Positions 33,675 through 44,550 of a DNA stretch of 64,000 nucleotides are shown here, one piece after another. The stretch's first letter is position 1. Each line of letters starts with the position of its first letter. A program made the position numbers and the translations under genes. Source of the DNA: Heligmosomoides polygyrus polygyrus (taxonomy: Eukaryota > Nematoda > Chromadorea > Rhabditida > Heligmosomidae); contig OX377204.1 in the NCBI GenBank assembly GCA_947396885.1, forward strand, positions 49,525,139-49,589,138, given 5' to 3'. The notes beneath the pieces are model-generated. The model saw only the letters and a list, made by a program, of their open reading frames with translations. It had not been told where the DNA came from and made no database searches.

Positions 33675-34028
33675 TGGGTTAATCATATTTATTTTCCACT
33701 TGATAACTTGATCACGTCATTATTACCGATTACATTCAACGGCAATAATGTTGTCCTTGTTGTAGTTGTTTTATTGCTTGTACTGTATTGTTTGTCTTGT
33801 TAGCGGGTCCGCCAATGGAGTGAAGTCCAGTGGACCGAGATTGAGTGAAGTCGTCTGAAGGGTGCCTTTCAGCCGAGGGGCCCGCTATTTCTCCGACGAA
33901 AGGTGGGTGGTACTTATAGCGGTTTAGGCGGGCGGAGCATGGTTGTAAAGTGCTGTAAAGCTACTGTTGTAAACCATAACTCACGAACCACGGCCTGTTT
34001 GTATGACTCATGAACCACTGTTCATGAC
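33675..34028 (-). mobile_element. 3' LTR of the BEL/Pao provirus
   Basis: 354 bp, nearly the same as 53924-54283. On the minus strand it contains a TATAAG-type TATA box (about 33,920) and AATAAATATG close to the end, the arrangement of U3-R-U5. The outermost base on the minus strand is TG (34029-34028) here, so the terminus is TG...CCCA. It closes the provirus on the low-coordinate side. Confidence 0.75.
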
Positions 34029-34239
34029 ACTCCGCACACCGAGGAAGGGTTGTGCGAGTGGGGGCTTTAGTTAATGTGCATCCTCCCCGCATTTTTTGTT
34101 TGCGTTGTTGTTTGTTTCACTTTTGTTTTGTTACGAAAATACACAACGGCGAAGCAACAGAATAAGTATACATAGATGACAACACTAGGAACTATTCGGC
34201 TGTGTATGGAGGGTACTACGTCGTAGAGTAGCCGTGGTG

Positions 34240-34365
34240 CGGTGTCATCGTTGACGGTGGGCAATGTCGGCGTTGGCAGTGAGGCAATGTCGTCGTTAGC
34301 GGTGAAGCACTGTTGGCGTTGGCGGTGAAGCACTGTTGGCGTTGGCGGTGAGGCAATGTCGGCTT
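34240..34365. repeat. 23-bp minisatellite
   Basis: About five copies of a 23-bp unit (GTTGGCGGTGAAGCACTGTT core) spaced at 34276, 34299, 34322 and 34345. It lies between the zinc-knuckle ORF and the 3' LTR. Confidence 0.7.
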
Positions 34366-34838
34366 CGGAGTAGTTGAAGTGCTGGCGTCGATTTCATCTT
34401 TGTGTAGTAGTGTCCGCGATGATCGAGGAGTCAAGGTGGACATCGTGTTTATTTTAATTGTTTGTTTGTAACAGTGTCACTGAGTTGTACTTATTTAAGT
34501 TTGTAACAACGAAAGCCCTTTTAGTGGTAGTTATAATGTTTATTATGTTGTATCTTATTATTTGTTGTTACTCTTATATATATTTTTTGTTGTTACTATA
34601 TATTGTTTTGTGATATGTTTATTATTGCTGTGCATCACTATTATTGTTATTTTATTGTTATTATCACTTTGTTATTATTAATGTCCTAATTTATGTGACT
34701 AATGTTCTTGATTGTTGCACTCTCTTTTTTTTTTGGAAATATTTTGATTGTTGAGGACACTGAGGCAACACTACGTTTATTGCTCAACTAGGCACCACAA
34801 TCGACCATTTAATAGGATACCAAATAATCAGCCATCGA
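34366..34838. other. AT-rich simple sequence, no gene
   Basis: TTATTGTT/TGTTTATT-type low-complexity DNA between the minisatellite and the zinc-knuckle ORF. Nothing else seen. Confidence 0.5.
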
Positions 34839-35723
34839 TTACAACAGCAAACAAAAGAGAGCTTGTAATTGACTTGTAATTGTAGTTCGTCTTTCGAATT
34901 CATACGGGCAAAACGCGGAGTTGTGAATCTGCATTTCTTTGACTCTGTTCATTTTTTTGCAGTAGAAACAAGTTGAGGTTGTTTTGCAAGAAGTCGCCAT
35001 ATGCTTTGCCGGTAGCAAACATCGTTCACAACGGTATTTTTCGAAACAGCGCTTGCGGCGTGATGACAGAGTTTGGAACATGACACAATCGGACGACTAA
35101 TGGTTATCGTTGCAAAACACGCAATTGTTTTCAAATCGATGTTCCGCCGTGTTGCTGCCTGACTGTGGTGTTGTTGCTTGTTGAGTTGTCTGGTTGTTCT
35201 GGTTGCCCGCGATCGGTTGTATCAGCTGCAGGGTACGATTTAGGCTTTTCTCAATCTTGCCAATCCGTTCAGTGACATCTGCCAGGAGATGCTGAAAAGT
35301 TTTGTTTTGTAGCTGCGACTGCTGTATTGAATTTGATAGGTACCTTATTTTTAACTTTTTTGTTAGATGGAGTGTCATCTTTCCTGCTGTGTGAAGTGCG
35401 TTTGGTCTTGAAATTAGACTTGTTTTAGTCAAAAAGAATTGTTTGTTTCCCAAAAGTAACTAGCGTTAATTGAATTTTGTATTTAGAGAAGTTATCAATC
35501 TTGTGATCTTACTTACATTGTTGTGTGCTATCTTAGCGGCCATGAAGGGGATTCCGTCTGCCTTGTTGCGTACTTCGTCGAGCTTGTGTTCCACTCTCCC
35601 GAGCGGGCTTTCTGGGATATTCGGGCCGAGATCAGCTTGTTGCGGGTTGTCGTTGTTTGTCTCCTCGTTGCTTTGGTCGTTGTTTTCTGGGCCAGCCCCC
35701 ATGTCAGACTCTTCGTGATCCAT
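34839..35723 (-). pseudogene. Extra zinc-knuckle ORF downstream of env, broken by three stops
   Basis: A single frame can be followed from the ATG at 35723 to 34839, interrupted only by TAA at 35466-35468, TAG at 35460-35462 and TAG at 35097-35099. The N-terminal part is acidic and Asn/Gln-rich, the middle is helical and Gln-rich (likely coiled coil), then comes an Asn/Thr/Gln linker. The C-terminal part has cysteine clusters: CVFCNDNH followed by a Cys, then CERC...H...C, then CFYCKKMN...H...C, zinc-knuckle-like spacing of the type found in BEL/Pao Gag. It lies between env and the 3' LTR, where standard BEL elements have no ORF. It may be a displaced gag nucleocapsid or an accessory RNA-binding protein. 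Family function is inferred. Confidence 0.55.
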
Positions 35724-35786
35724 CTGAAACTGGAACTGTTAAGTTAAGTATTGCTTGCATTGTAAAAGATTGCAGGTGTAGACGGG

Positions 35787-38052
35787 TTACGGAAACACTC
35801 GAGCAAAATAGGCAAATAGTTTAACAGGTAGCCTAAAGAGCTTAACGATGAGCCCAACAAGGCGCCTCAGGAGACGAAGGACGACGAGTGCTGTGCCTAA
35901 GGGTGGCAATTTATAAAGGATTGATGGAATGTGTTTACTTGTGCTTGTTGTGGGAAAATGCGAGCTACTGCAGAGATAAGCGGAGCTGAGAATGAGCGCT
36001 GCGCCGAGCAGCATGAGAACCGTTATAGTGTAAAGGAAAAAGGTTTTGCAGACTGCGAAGAAATGACTGATATCTGGCAGTGATAAGTCAATCCCATATG
36101 AACCGTCTGTTACTGTCTCGTTGTCCCATAGGTGCGTAATTCGCCCTAGTGGTTTTATTCCATTCACATAGTTAAGTGTCCCTTTGAGTTCAAATATTGT
36201 TGTATGAGTGCCACACTGTGCACTGCAAACTTGTTGAACGCGAGCTGAGCTGAAATATAGGCGCACTTGATTTTGTGTTCCACTCGTCGTGCAAGTTAGT
36301 ATGAATTGTTGGATGCCGCAGCTTACTTGAGCTGTTAATTTTGTTTTGTCAGAGTTGCACAGAATGGTGGCTATTGCACCTTTCATGCAGTTGTAACAAC
36401 CGATAAGTCTTTGAGGGAGAATACCACAAAGTTTAAGTTTTTTGGAAGTTTTGTATTTGTTGGATGATTTGTTGAATGCTGAGGTTTAGTGAAAGCATGA
36501 CGTCTAGGGCAACAGCAGTTGTTCGTATGGTTGGTATTTTTCCGACACCTTCTGTGCTAACGAGGCCGTGGAGTATCGGTAGCGGAAGTGTATTTGCCAA
36601 TTGGGTAAATTGTGAGACGTTGTCGTGAGTACAATAGCATGAGACATAGTCTTCAGCTGGATTGCATTTGCATGTGTCCTTAATGACGCACTCATTCGAA
36701 CTATTTTGTTGGATTGGAGCAGAATTGCAAGCGTAACTGAATCTGGTATCGTCGCGAATAAATGCTGTTGTTTTACCGCTTGAAATGAATTTACGATTGA
36801 GAATTGATATCGGTGAAAAGGAGAAACTAGTTATCTCGATAGTTGTATTAGCAATTTGTTTTCTTGCATAAGGTTTGAGTTCCAAATTGTACGACTTCTG
36901 TTTGTCTTGGGTGCCTTGTGTAATTTGTACTTTGATTTTCTCAAACCATGACGGGCAATGAAAGGCTTCATAAATTTCGTTGTCGGTAGGAACATGGTAT
37001 ATTCGATAGAATAGATATACTGAAGAAGGATATCCGCAGGAACAACCTAATCCACCGCATGATTCTGAACAGTAGGTTATTCCAGTCTAGTTGTTGGCAA
37101 GCTCGAGTTCATCCACTAGAGTGTCATAACTGATTTTTACGCGTTTTGAGCCAGTACACGTACCCATATGGGGGCATCGCTTCTGGTACTGAACTCTGGT
37201 TTCCGTGTTCCTTGTGAAGTACAGCGTTTCTTTTCGGCATCTTAATACAAGTTCTTGTAGGGAAAGTTGCATTGCTTGAACTCTATGTTGTCCATACTTT
37301 AATTGAATGCATATTTCTGGCTGCATTTGATTTAGTTGTGCGATAATTGTGGTTTGGTTGTGGCAGCTGTTTATTGCTTGACTGCATTGTGAAAGCGCAA
37401 TCGGTAACAGTACAGTTTGTTGGCATCCGTAAGTGGTTGAACTGAACGCTATTGAAATTGCAAGTAGTTTGACAGTTGTTGTGGTGGACCATCGGGTACT
37501 AACGTTGTCGATTTCCAAAAGGGGGATGTTGTCATGCGATTTGTTACGCTTGTAAAGTCTACGGCAAGTATGCCGTTGAAGAAAGCGAAGGGGACACAGT
37601 TGTTTACAGAAGCACGTACAGCTTCTACAAATTTTCCTTACCATTGATATTGCAATGTATGTAGTGATAACGAACACGTAGAGAATTATGGCGGTGACAG
37701 CAATTGCTACCCTTGTCCAACACTCTGGGCTTGATACCATTTGTGTGCAAAAATTGCATGTTATTTGTTCACAAAATGGGCTTGGAGGACAGGCCCAGTG
37801 CATTGCTTGTGTGGATTTGTCCACAATTGATTTCACGGTAACCTGATAGGTATGGAGAGTAATCTCAGCTGGAAATTGTACACTAATATTTTGATCTGGT
37901 TGTGGTATCTCAATACAATATTCATCTCCGCAGACATGTATTCGTTGTGCTTGTTGTAGCATTAGGACATTGACTCCTCCTGTAATGCAGGATATCTTTG
38001 TATTGTGGGTGTTCCTTTCGCTCTGCGCGCACGCCAGAGAGAGTATGTTCAT
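35787..38052 (-). pseudogene. env: Envelope-like gene resembling phlebovirus Gn/Gc, broken
   Basis: Three frame pieces in order: 38052-37087, 36885-36433 (same frame, separated by a TAG at 37087-37089) and 36386-35787 (another frame after a shift near 36,430). The first piece has a short Cys-rich ectodomain, a membrane segment at about residues 115-137, a Cys/Arg-rich cytosolic stretch and a second hydrophobic signal at about 193-209, the Gn-tail/signal/Gc order of bunyaviral precursors. The second piece follows a Cys/Gly-rich cluster near 37,050, where class II Gc proteins carry a fusion loop. The third has a GCYNC-type Cys motif and a C-terminal membrane segment (about 112-137). Nematode Tas/Cer7 BEL elements are known to carry such an env. 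The stop and the frameshift make it non-functional. Confidence 0.65.
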
Positions 38053-38232
38053 TGTGAGCGCTATCGTGAGCCAGTGTTTCCAGTAAAGGCACTGGTCGTT
38101 GGATCGATTCCGCGCTCGTGCGGCCGTTGTGTTGACAGCGGCGACTGTATAGGTTTTGTGTTCTTTGGCGTGGCGCGGCAGGAACGGCCGTGTCCTCTGT
38201 GCGGCGCTTGAGCTGTTTGAATTCGGACGTGT

Positions 38233-38608
38233 TGTAATAAACCTGTCCCCTCAGGTTTATTCACGTGTAGATCATACGGCCTCTTAGGCCCTTACATAAC
38301 AAAACATAGCGATAACACGAAGGTTTTATTAACAGTAGGAACACATGTGGACAGAATTGAAGTCGCAGATATAAGGCCTCAGGGGGGGGGGAAGGAAAAG
38401 GGAGGATCGAGGCTTAGGAGCTCCTCAAGGGCGGGGAGGCGCAGGAGCAGAAACCACACAGCCGGCGATCAGACTAGGACGAACCCCGCAGATTCGTAGG
38501 GGTGCTTTTATATCCTTCAGCCAGTGGGATGAAACAACGGCTGTCACTGTTACAACATGCTGAAGACACTCGAGAGTTGATTCCGAATAAATGCCTACGC
38601 TCATTACA
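38233..38608 (-). repeat. LTR-A of the non-autonomous array
   Basis: 376 bp, TG...CA ended, near-identical to 41614-41990 but with small differences (for example near 38,250, 38,450 and 38,490). Preceded on the minus strand by AAATAGGGTAGGA, a plausible polypurine tract. Confidence 0.75.
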
Positions 38609-39166
38609 TCCTACCCTATTTGGAAGTCCCTGTCCCCAGGGACTGAAAGGTGGGAAGAATTTTGTGAATTCTGCCATACGGAGCGCACTGTAGCGAGCAC
38701 TTTTCTTCCGATCACACGTTGGCATTCGTGGCAGCTTTCCGTTCCAGTCTAGAGTGAGAAGACGCATAATAGATACCTGTCGTAAATGTCGTTCCTCACT
38801 CGTTTGGAAGAGCTTGATGAATATCATCGTCAGGAATAGCAGATCAGTCGATGTAGTTGAGGTGAAGAAGGGATAGGTGATTATGATAATTATTATCTTC
38901 AGCCATGGAGTGAGTAGACAGGGGAGGTATGTGGAAGAGAAATGTTTCGGAGGGAGTGGGGGAGGGGGAACGGGCGGTACTATTGGTAAAAGTGTAACTT
39001 GAAGCAGTTGCCTCCAGTGGGGTGGTGGTCGATCGGTAGAGCTATAGTTTGCGACCGAAGCGACTTCGTTGATTGATATGAGACTGAGTATCGGGGATGG
39101 CAAAAATAGCAGAGAAAAGATGGAGAACAGGAGCGGCTCTCTGCGAGCGCGCGCCTGTCTATTCAA
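38474..39166 (-). CDS. Uncharacterised 230-residue ORF of the non-autonomous LTR element
   Basis: It starts in the internal region and runs into LTR-A. It has a basic N-terminus followed by a Leu/Phe/Pro-rich hydrophobic stretch (about residues 11-32), a Pro-rich run (about 80-90), an Ile-run (KIIIIIITYPFF) and a basic C-terminal half. I recognise no family. The second internal copy (40464-40862) keeps only the first 100 residues or so before its truncation. It may be chance; Pro- and Ile-runs come from simple sequence. Confidence 0.25.
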   Translation of the reverse strand: MNRQARARREPLLFSIFSLLFLPSPILSLISINEVASVANYSSTDRPPPHWRQLLQVTLLPIVPPVPPPPLPPKHFSSTYLPCLLTPWLKIIIIIITYPFFTSTTSTDLLFLTMIFIKLFQTSEERHLRQVSIMRLLTLDWNGKLPRMPTCDRKKSARYSALRMAEFTKFFPPFSPWGQGLPNRVGCNERRHLFGINSRVSSACCNSDSRCFIPLAEGYKSTPTNLRGSS

Positions 39167-39914
39167 AAAAATTTTATTGTAATGCTACGAGGTTGGGAGA
39201 GTGGCATTCTATTATTGGGTGCAAAGCAGTTGGCTGGTGGATAAGATTAATTGCACGTAGGGCACGATGTGGAGTTACGCAAGTATTGGGCTGTAACACG
39301 GCAATGTGAATGTTCGCAGGATTCCTAGGATAAAAAACTGGGCTTATGAAGGCAGCTGCCGTGTAAAAACGATTGCGAAAGACGCACGGAAGAAGAGATA
39401 TTAATAGAACATAGATTATAGCGCTATGAGGAACTAAAAGGATGATGCTGTATTTTCTCGTCAGTAATTAATTTTTTAATGTGTGGCATTCCTTAGAATT
39501 CTAAACTTTTTCTGCATTAATACCTGGGAGAATTTGAACATTACAGCGCTTATTCCGGCACCATCATTATTCAATGAATAACTTTTATTGCACGAGGTGT
39601 GGTGCGGCCTGGCCAGGACTTGATTTGTTGCTCAGAAATAAAGATATGAGATTTTATTCAATTTCTGGTTAGCCTCGTGCTGGAGGGAGCAATTCATGCG
39701 CTTCTACTTCGTATAAGACGAAGGAAAAAGAGGAGAGGTTTTTTTTGCACACTAGAGGTGGGAATGTCACAAATTTAGCTTTCGTACAAAATATTGTGAT
39801 TGTGGCGCATCAACAAATTAGTTGGAAGAATTTTGGCCTGCTGAAATAGAAGGAGTGGTAAGGGGAGGAGTTCGTTCATTAAGGTTTATTTTAAAACCCT
39901 AGCCGGGACCTCCA

Positions 39915-40029
39915 TGTAATAAACCTCTCTCCTGAGGTTTATTCGCTTGTAGATCATACGGCCTCTTAGGCCCTTACATAACAAAACATAGCGATAACAC
40001 GAAGGTTTTATTAACAGTAGGAACACATG
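39915..40029 (-). repeat. Truncated LTR-B of the array
   Basis: Only the first 115 bp (plus-strand view) of the LTR remain, up to ...AACACATG. The sequence then switches to the 512-bp filler. Confidence 0.75.
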
Positions 40030-40540
40030 AGCTGTTGCCCATCAAGCTGCCTTGAACCAAGAACTAATCAACGACAATGCAGAGCCACTCTGAAGACTCC
40101 GCGTGTACGCACACTGATACAAAAATGGAAACGAGATGCCTCTCAACAGCACGACGAACACGAAAGAAGTTAAGCTTTATTTCCCATAGGAATAAGGCAC
40201 TCCGACCTCTTTGAAACCGTTGTATAAGACGGAACTAGGAGTTGCAATTAAACACACAAACAGTTTAAAAAAAGTGGAAGCCTCAGATTGAAAGCAGCCA
40301 CGAAGTTTGCAGAAACGGAGATTCTGAAAATCCAAGCTGATTGAAGCCTACATATGTCAGCATCTTCCCTTTATGATCGCCAAAGTCTGGGGGTTTTTTC
40401 CTAATTCGCTTCACTCTATCCTTTTTTGTGATTTTTCTCTGCCTCAATAGGTTGTTTCCACCACTAGTAGGTGGGTTCGATAATATTGAGACTTGCGCGC
40501 AGGTTTTTTGACAGAGAATATGGAATACGAATATGAATAT
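40029..40540. repeat. 512-bp filler, duplicate of 17116-17627
   Basis: Same orientation and almost the same sequence as the segment at 17.1-17.6 kb. It replaces the rest of LTR-B and about 236 bp of the adjoining internal region. The right junction shares only a few bases (AT, then CAGTCG). Confidence 0.8.
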
Positions 40541-41613
40541 CAGTCGATGTAGTTGAGGTGAAGAAGGGATAGGTGATTATGATAATTATTATCTTCAGCC
40601 ATGGAGTGAGTAGACAGGGGAGGTATGTGGAAGAGAAATGTTTCGGAGGGAGTGGGGGAGGGGGAACGGGCGGTACTATTGGTAAAAGTGTAACTTGAAG
40701 CAGTTGCCTCCAGTGGGGTGGTGGTCGATCGGTAGAGCTATAGTTTGCGACCGAAGCGACTTCGTTGATTGATATGAGACTGAGTATCGGGGATGGCAAA
40801 AATAGCAGAGAAAAGATGGAGAACAGGAGCGGCTCTCTGCGAGCGCGCGCCTGTCTATTCAAAATTTTTTTATTGTAATGCTACGAGGTTGGGAGAGTGG
40901 CATTCTATTATTGGGTGCAAAGCAGTTGGCTGGTGGATAAGATTAATTGCACGTAGGGCACGATGTGGAGTTACGCAAGTATTGGGCTGTAACACGGCAA
41001 TGTGAATGTTCGCAGGATCTATTCCTAGGATAAAAAACTGGGCTTATGAAGGCAGCTGCCGTGTAAAAACGATTGCGAAAGACGCACGGAAGAAGAGATA
41101 TTAATAGAACATAGATTATAGCGCTATGAGGAACTAAAAGGATGATGCTGTATTTTCTCGTCAGTAATTAATTTTTTAATGTGTGGCATTCCTTAGAATT
41201 CTAAACTTTTTCTGCATTAATACCTGGGAGAATTTGAACATTACAGCGCTTATTCCGGCACCATCATTATTCAATGAATAACTTTTATTGCACGAGGTGT
41301 GGTGCGGCCTGGCCAGGACTTGATTTGTTGCTCAGAAATAAAGATATGAGATTTTATTCAATTTCTGGTTAGCCTCGTGCTGGAGGGAGCAATTCATGCG
41401 CTTCTACTTCGTATAAGACGAAGGAAAAAGAGGAGAGGTTTTTTTGCACACTAGAGGTGGGAATGTCACAAATTTAGCTTTCGTACAAAATATTGTGATT
41501 GTGGCGCATCAACAAATTAGTTGGAAGAATTTTGGCCTGCTGAAATAGAAGGAGTGGTAAGGGGAGGAGTTCGTTCATTAAGGTTTATTTTAAAACCCTA
41601 GCCGGGACCTCCA

Positions 41614-41990
41614 TGTAATAAACCTCTCCCCTGAGGTTTATTCGCTTGTAGATCATACGGCCTCTTAGGCCCTTACATAACAAAACATAGCGATAACACG
41701 AAGGTTTTATCAACAGTAGGAACACATGTGGACAGAATTGAAGTCGCAGATATAAGGCCTCAGGGGGGGGGGGAAGGAAAAGGGAGGATCGAGGCTTAGG
41801 AGCTCCTCAAGGGCGGGGAGGCGCCGGAGCAGAAACCACACAGCCGGCGATCAGACTAGGACGAACCCTCAGCATTCGTAGGGGTGCTTTTATATCCTTC
41901 AGCCAGTGGGATGAAACAACGGCTGTCACTGTTACAACATGCTGAAGACACTCGAGAGTTGATTCCGAATAAATGCCTACGCTCATTACA
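41614..41990 (-). repeat. LTR-C of the non-autonomous array
   Basis: 377 bp. On the minus strand it is followed directly by TGGAGGTCCCGGCTAGGG, a primer-binding-like site. It abuts provirus pol sequence through the GTGT duplication on the other side. Confidence 0.75.
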
Positions 41991-42412
41991 GTGTTGACTC
42001 ACTCGCGTTGTTTGTGCCGGCATACTGCTGTTGTATTTTCTGTTTCTTGGCGTTGTTTTCGCTTAATTCTTTTTGAATTGTTGTGTCATTGTCCAGTTCT
42101 AAGGGGATAAGCATGTTAATTGACCTTTCGATAATTGATTTTGCTGTTCTCAACTCAACTGAGCGGATATTTCCATCGGTATCGGGTATAAGTTTTGTAA
42201 CGATACCCATAGGCCATCTGACCGTGAGGTATTTTCATCCATTATGAGGACAACTTCTCCTATTAGAGGTTCCTTGCGGGTAAAACGTTTTTGTTTTATT
42301 CTACTTTGGTGGAAATTACGCAACTCAAATAAATAGCTCTTATTCCATGACTTCCAAAGTGCGCTAAGACAGCTGAGTTGCTTTTGGAAGTATTGTATAG
42401 TTTGATCCTTGG
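41991..42412 (-). pseudogene. pol: DUF5641-like C-terminus of BEL/Pao integrase
   Basis: The minus-strand frames give a LW..W..SYLFELRNFHQ segment, then a basic KEPLIGEVVLIMDE block and a LYPIPMEISAQ-type/GIVTKLIPDTDGNIRSVELR segment. This is the small beta-rich domain that ends BEL/Pao integrases. It is frameshifted within (the open piece is 42210-41986) and is cut from env by the LTR-array insertion at 41990. Confidence 0.6.
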
Positions 42413-42539
42413 TGGAAATGTGGAGCGTAGAAGGAGTCGTCGTCGTTGTCAGATTCTTGTTCTTTGCTTGTAAGAGGGGAGACGTTGGCGGGGAGGGGAG
42501 TGTTGTCCGAAATTGTCATCTGTTTTGACTTGATTGTAA

Positions 42540-43455
42540 AGAGAAGTTAGTATCTCATGACCCAATTTGAAATTGTGGCGTTGTCAAAAATTATTAGTTG
42601 AGGTTTTCCTCGTCTTGCAATTAGTCGTCTCAAGGTGTTTATTACTTGTATTGCGCTAAGGTCGTTGACTGTTTCGAGATGTACTGCGCGTGTTGTCATG
42701 TGCAAGTGGAGAGGAAAATCCACCTTTTATGTTGTTGTTTTTCAGAGTCTTGCACGCGGAAAGCTCCTGCGAGGTCGATTCCGATGTGGGAGAAAGGACG
42801 CGTGGGCGACGTACGTGCGGCGGGGAGCGGCGGCGAGACTGGGTAAAAGTAAGGCTTCCCGTTCCATTTTTTGCATACTGCGCAATGTTTAAGACATTTT
42901 CTTACAACTTGTCGTGTTTTTGGTACCCAATAGGTTAGTCGTAAATTAGTAAGCGTGCAATTTACCTTTTGGTGTCCACATTTGATGTGGGTGTATCTTA
43001 TGAGAAGGCTTGTTAGTTGGTGATTTGGCAACACGAGAATGGGTTCGAGTGTTTTCCTAGGTAGATGCTTCGCTTTAATTCGACCGTGGCATCTAAGTAA
43101 GCCATTTTCGTCCTTGTAGAGATCTTAATGATCCCATTTTCTTTCGTCTTCGTTTGTTATATTTTATTTGCATAAGTGTTATAAGAAGTTTTTCAGCGGC
43201 TTGGATATCGTTCGCTTGTGGGCACGCCAATGGACGAGAGGATGATTCCTCGGCAAGTCCAGGTATGCTTTTGCTTAGTTTTTCTTGTTTTTGAATTGAC
43301 AGCTTCTTAAAGATGATTTGTCGAAGGAACTTGAGAACTAGTACAGTTGTTTTTCGTAGTTTTGGAAATGAAGAAAATTGATTTGTGAAAACGACGTCCT
43401 CAGTTTCATCAAAATTTGTTGTAGAAACCAATGTTTGCACACTTGTGGGTTGCAT
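42540..43455 (-). pseudogene. pol: BEL/Pao integrase, internal deletion
   Basis: After an N-terminal linker (43455-43093), the frame 43034-42696 has the HHCC zinc domain (His16, His21, Cys51, Cys54) and the beginning of the catalytic core with a GID Asp at residue 87. In another frame (about 42,690-42,545) follow TRAVHLETVND and a RRGKPQLIIFDNAT segment with a second Asp-type position. The remainder of the core, including the catalytic Glu region, is missing before the DUF5641-like tail. With frameshifts and this deletion it cannot integrate DNA. Confidence 0.65.
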
Positions 43456-43539
43456 TTCGGGCTCTTTTGGTATCCACGTGAATTCTTCTAAAGGAGGCCA
43501 GTTTGCTTTAATTTCTTGTAAAATTGTCGGTCCTTGCCA

Positions 43540-44550
43540 TCAAATGTGATGTGCTATTTGTTCTTTGTTGAGTCCCTTACTTGCGCAATCTGCTGGATTA
43601 GTTTCTGAGGGGATATAATGTAGATGAACGACTATGCCGGTGTTGAACCAGTTTGTTAAATTGTCCCATATTTCTACACAACGGTTATCTACGAAGAGTC
43701 CGTTTTTTGTATTTGACTGTATCCAGCGTAGGGCAACTTTAGAGTCACTATAAATTCTGATAATAGAGATATCTAACTTAATTTCATTGAGGATAAAAGT
43801 TGTAAGACTTGTTCCAATTAACAGGGCTAGTAGCTCTAATCGAGGAATCGTCATTGCTTTTGTTTGGATGTTGATCGGTGCTAGGCGCTGCCTGGCCATG
43901 AGAAATGCCGTGCTGATTGACCCGTGTTTATCGATTGTTCGCAGATACACCACGGCAGCAAAGGCACGTATTGACGCATCGACGAATATGTGCAGTTCGA
44001 ATTGATTTTGTTTATTGCGAACGGATAAAACACGAGGGATACTTGTCGTGTAGCCATCGGCTTGTTCACAGATAGATTTCCACTTGGAAGCATGATCGGG
44101 TGATAGAGGGTCGTCCCAATTGTACTGTAATTTGCAAAGATCTTGTAGGAATATTTTGGCTGGTAAGAGCAAGGGTAAAAGGAAACCAAGTGGGTCAAAC
44201 GTTGAATGTGTAGCTTGTAAAACTTTGCGTTTTGTGGGGTTGACAAGGTATTGCAATTTACGTGGGATTGTAAACTGGTCTCGAAAATGGTTCCACTGGA
44301 TACCTAGGATTTTTATTGATTGACTTGTTGAGCGGTCTTGTTCTGCAAGTACACTGTTGCAAGCTTGATCATTTGTAATAAATTGACGGAGGTTCATCGA
44401 CATGTTGGAGAATATCCTTTTGCATTCTCTATACTTTTCGATAAGGGAGCGGGATGAGTTGTCCAGAATCAGAACGTTATCCATATAGAGATTTTCTAAC
44501 AGTTCTTGGTGTATTGAATTGTGCCATTGTTTTTGGTGTTCTATTCCATA
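43540..44550 (-). pseudogene. pol: BEL/Pao RT (YMDN half) and RNase H
   Basis: This piece is in the same frame as the upstream RT piece, separated only by the TAA at 44551-44553. It starts with the NLYMDNVLI catalytic loop (Met at 44484), continues through the STFDPLGFLLPLLLPAK connection and then an RNase H with FVDAS, IPRLELLA, IYSDSKVALRW and YIPSETNPADCASKGL blocks, the four acidic regions of Pao-type RNase H. Apart from the upstream stop it is well preserved, so RNase H is the best-kept domain of the element. Only this unit of the tandem duplication keeps the full RNase H. Confidence 0.75.

Larger units (their letters stand above)
38229..41994 (-). mobile_element. Array of a non-autonomous LTR element inserted between pol and env
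   Basis: GTGT is duplicated at 38229-38232 and 41991-41994 around a block bounded by full LTRs. In minus-strand order: LTR-C (41990-41614), primer-binding-like TGGAGGTCCCGGCTAGGG, internal region (41613-40541, truncated), a 512-bp filler (40540-40029), partial LTR-B (40029-39915), the same primer-binding site, internal region (39914-38609), a purine tract, LTR-A (38608-38233). The LTRs (about 376 bp, TGTAAT...ATTACA) are unlike the provirus LTRs. No gag or pol is present, so it must have been mobilised in trans. Confidence 0.7.

Noticed and set aside
34216..34443. 75-aa Thr/Pro/His-rich ORF
   Set aside because: Encoded by the 23-bp minisatellite.
35787..38052. A functional viral envelope gene
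   Set aside because: One in-frame stop and one frameshift separate its three parts; only the broken remains are described.
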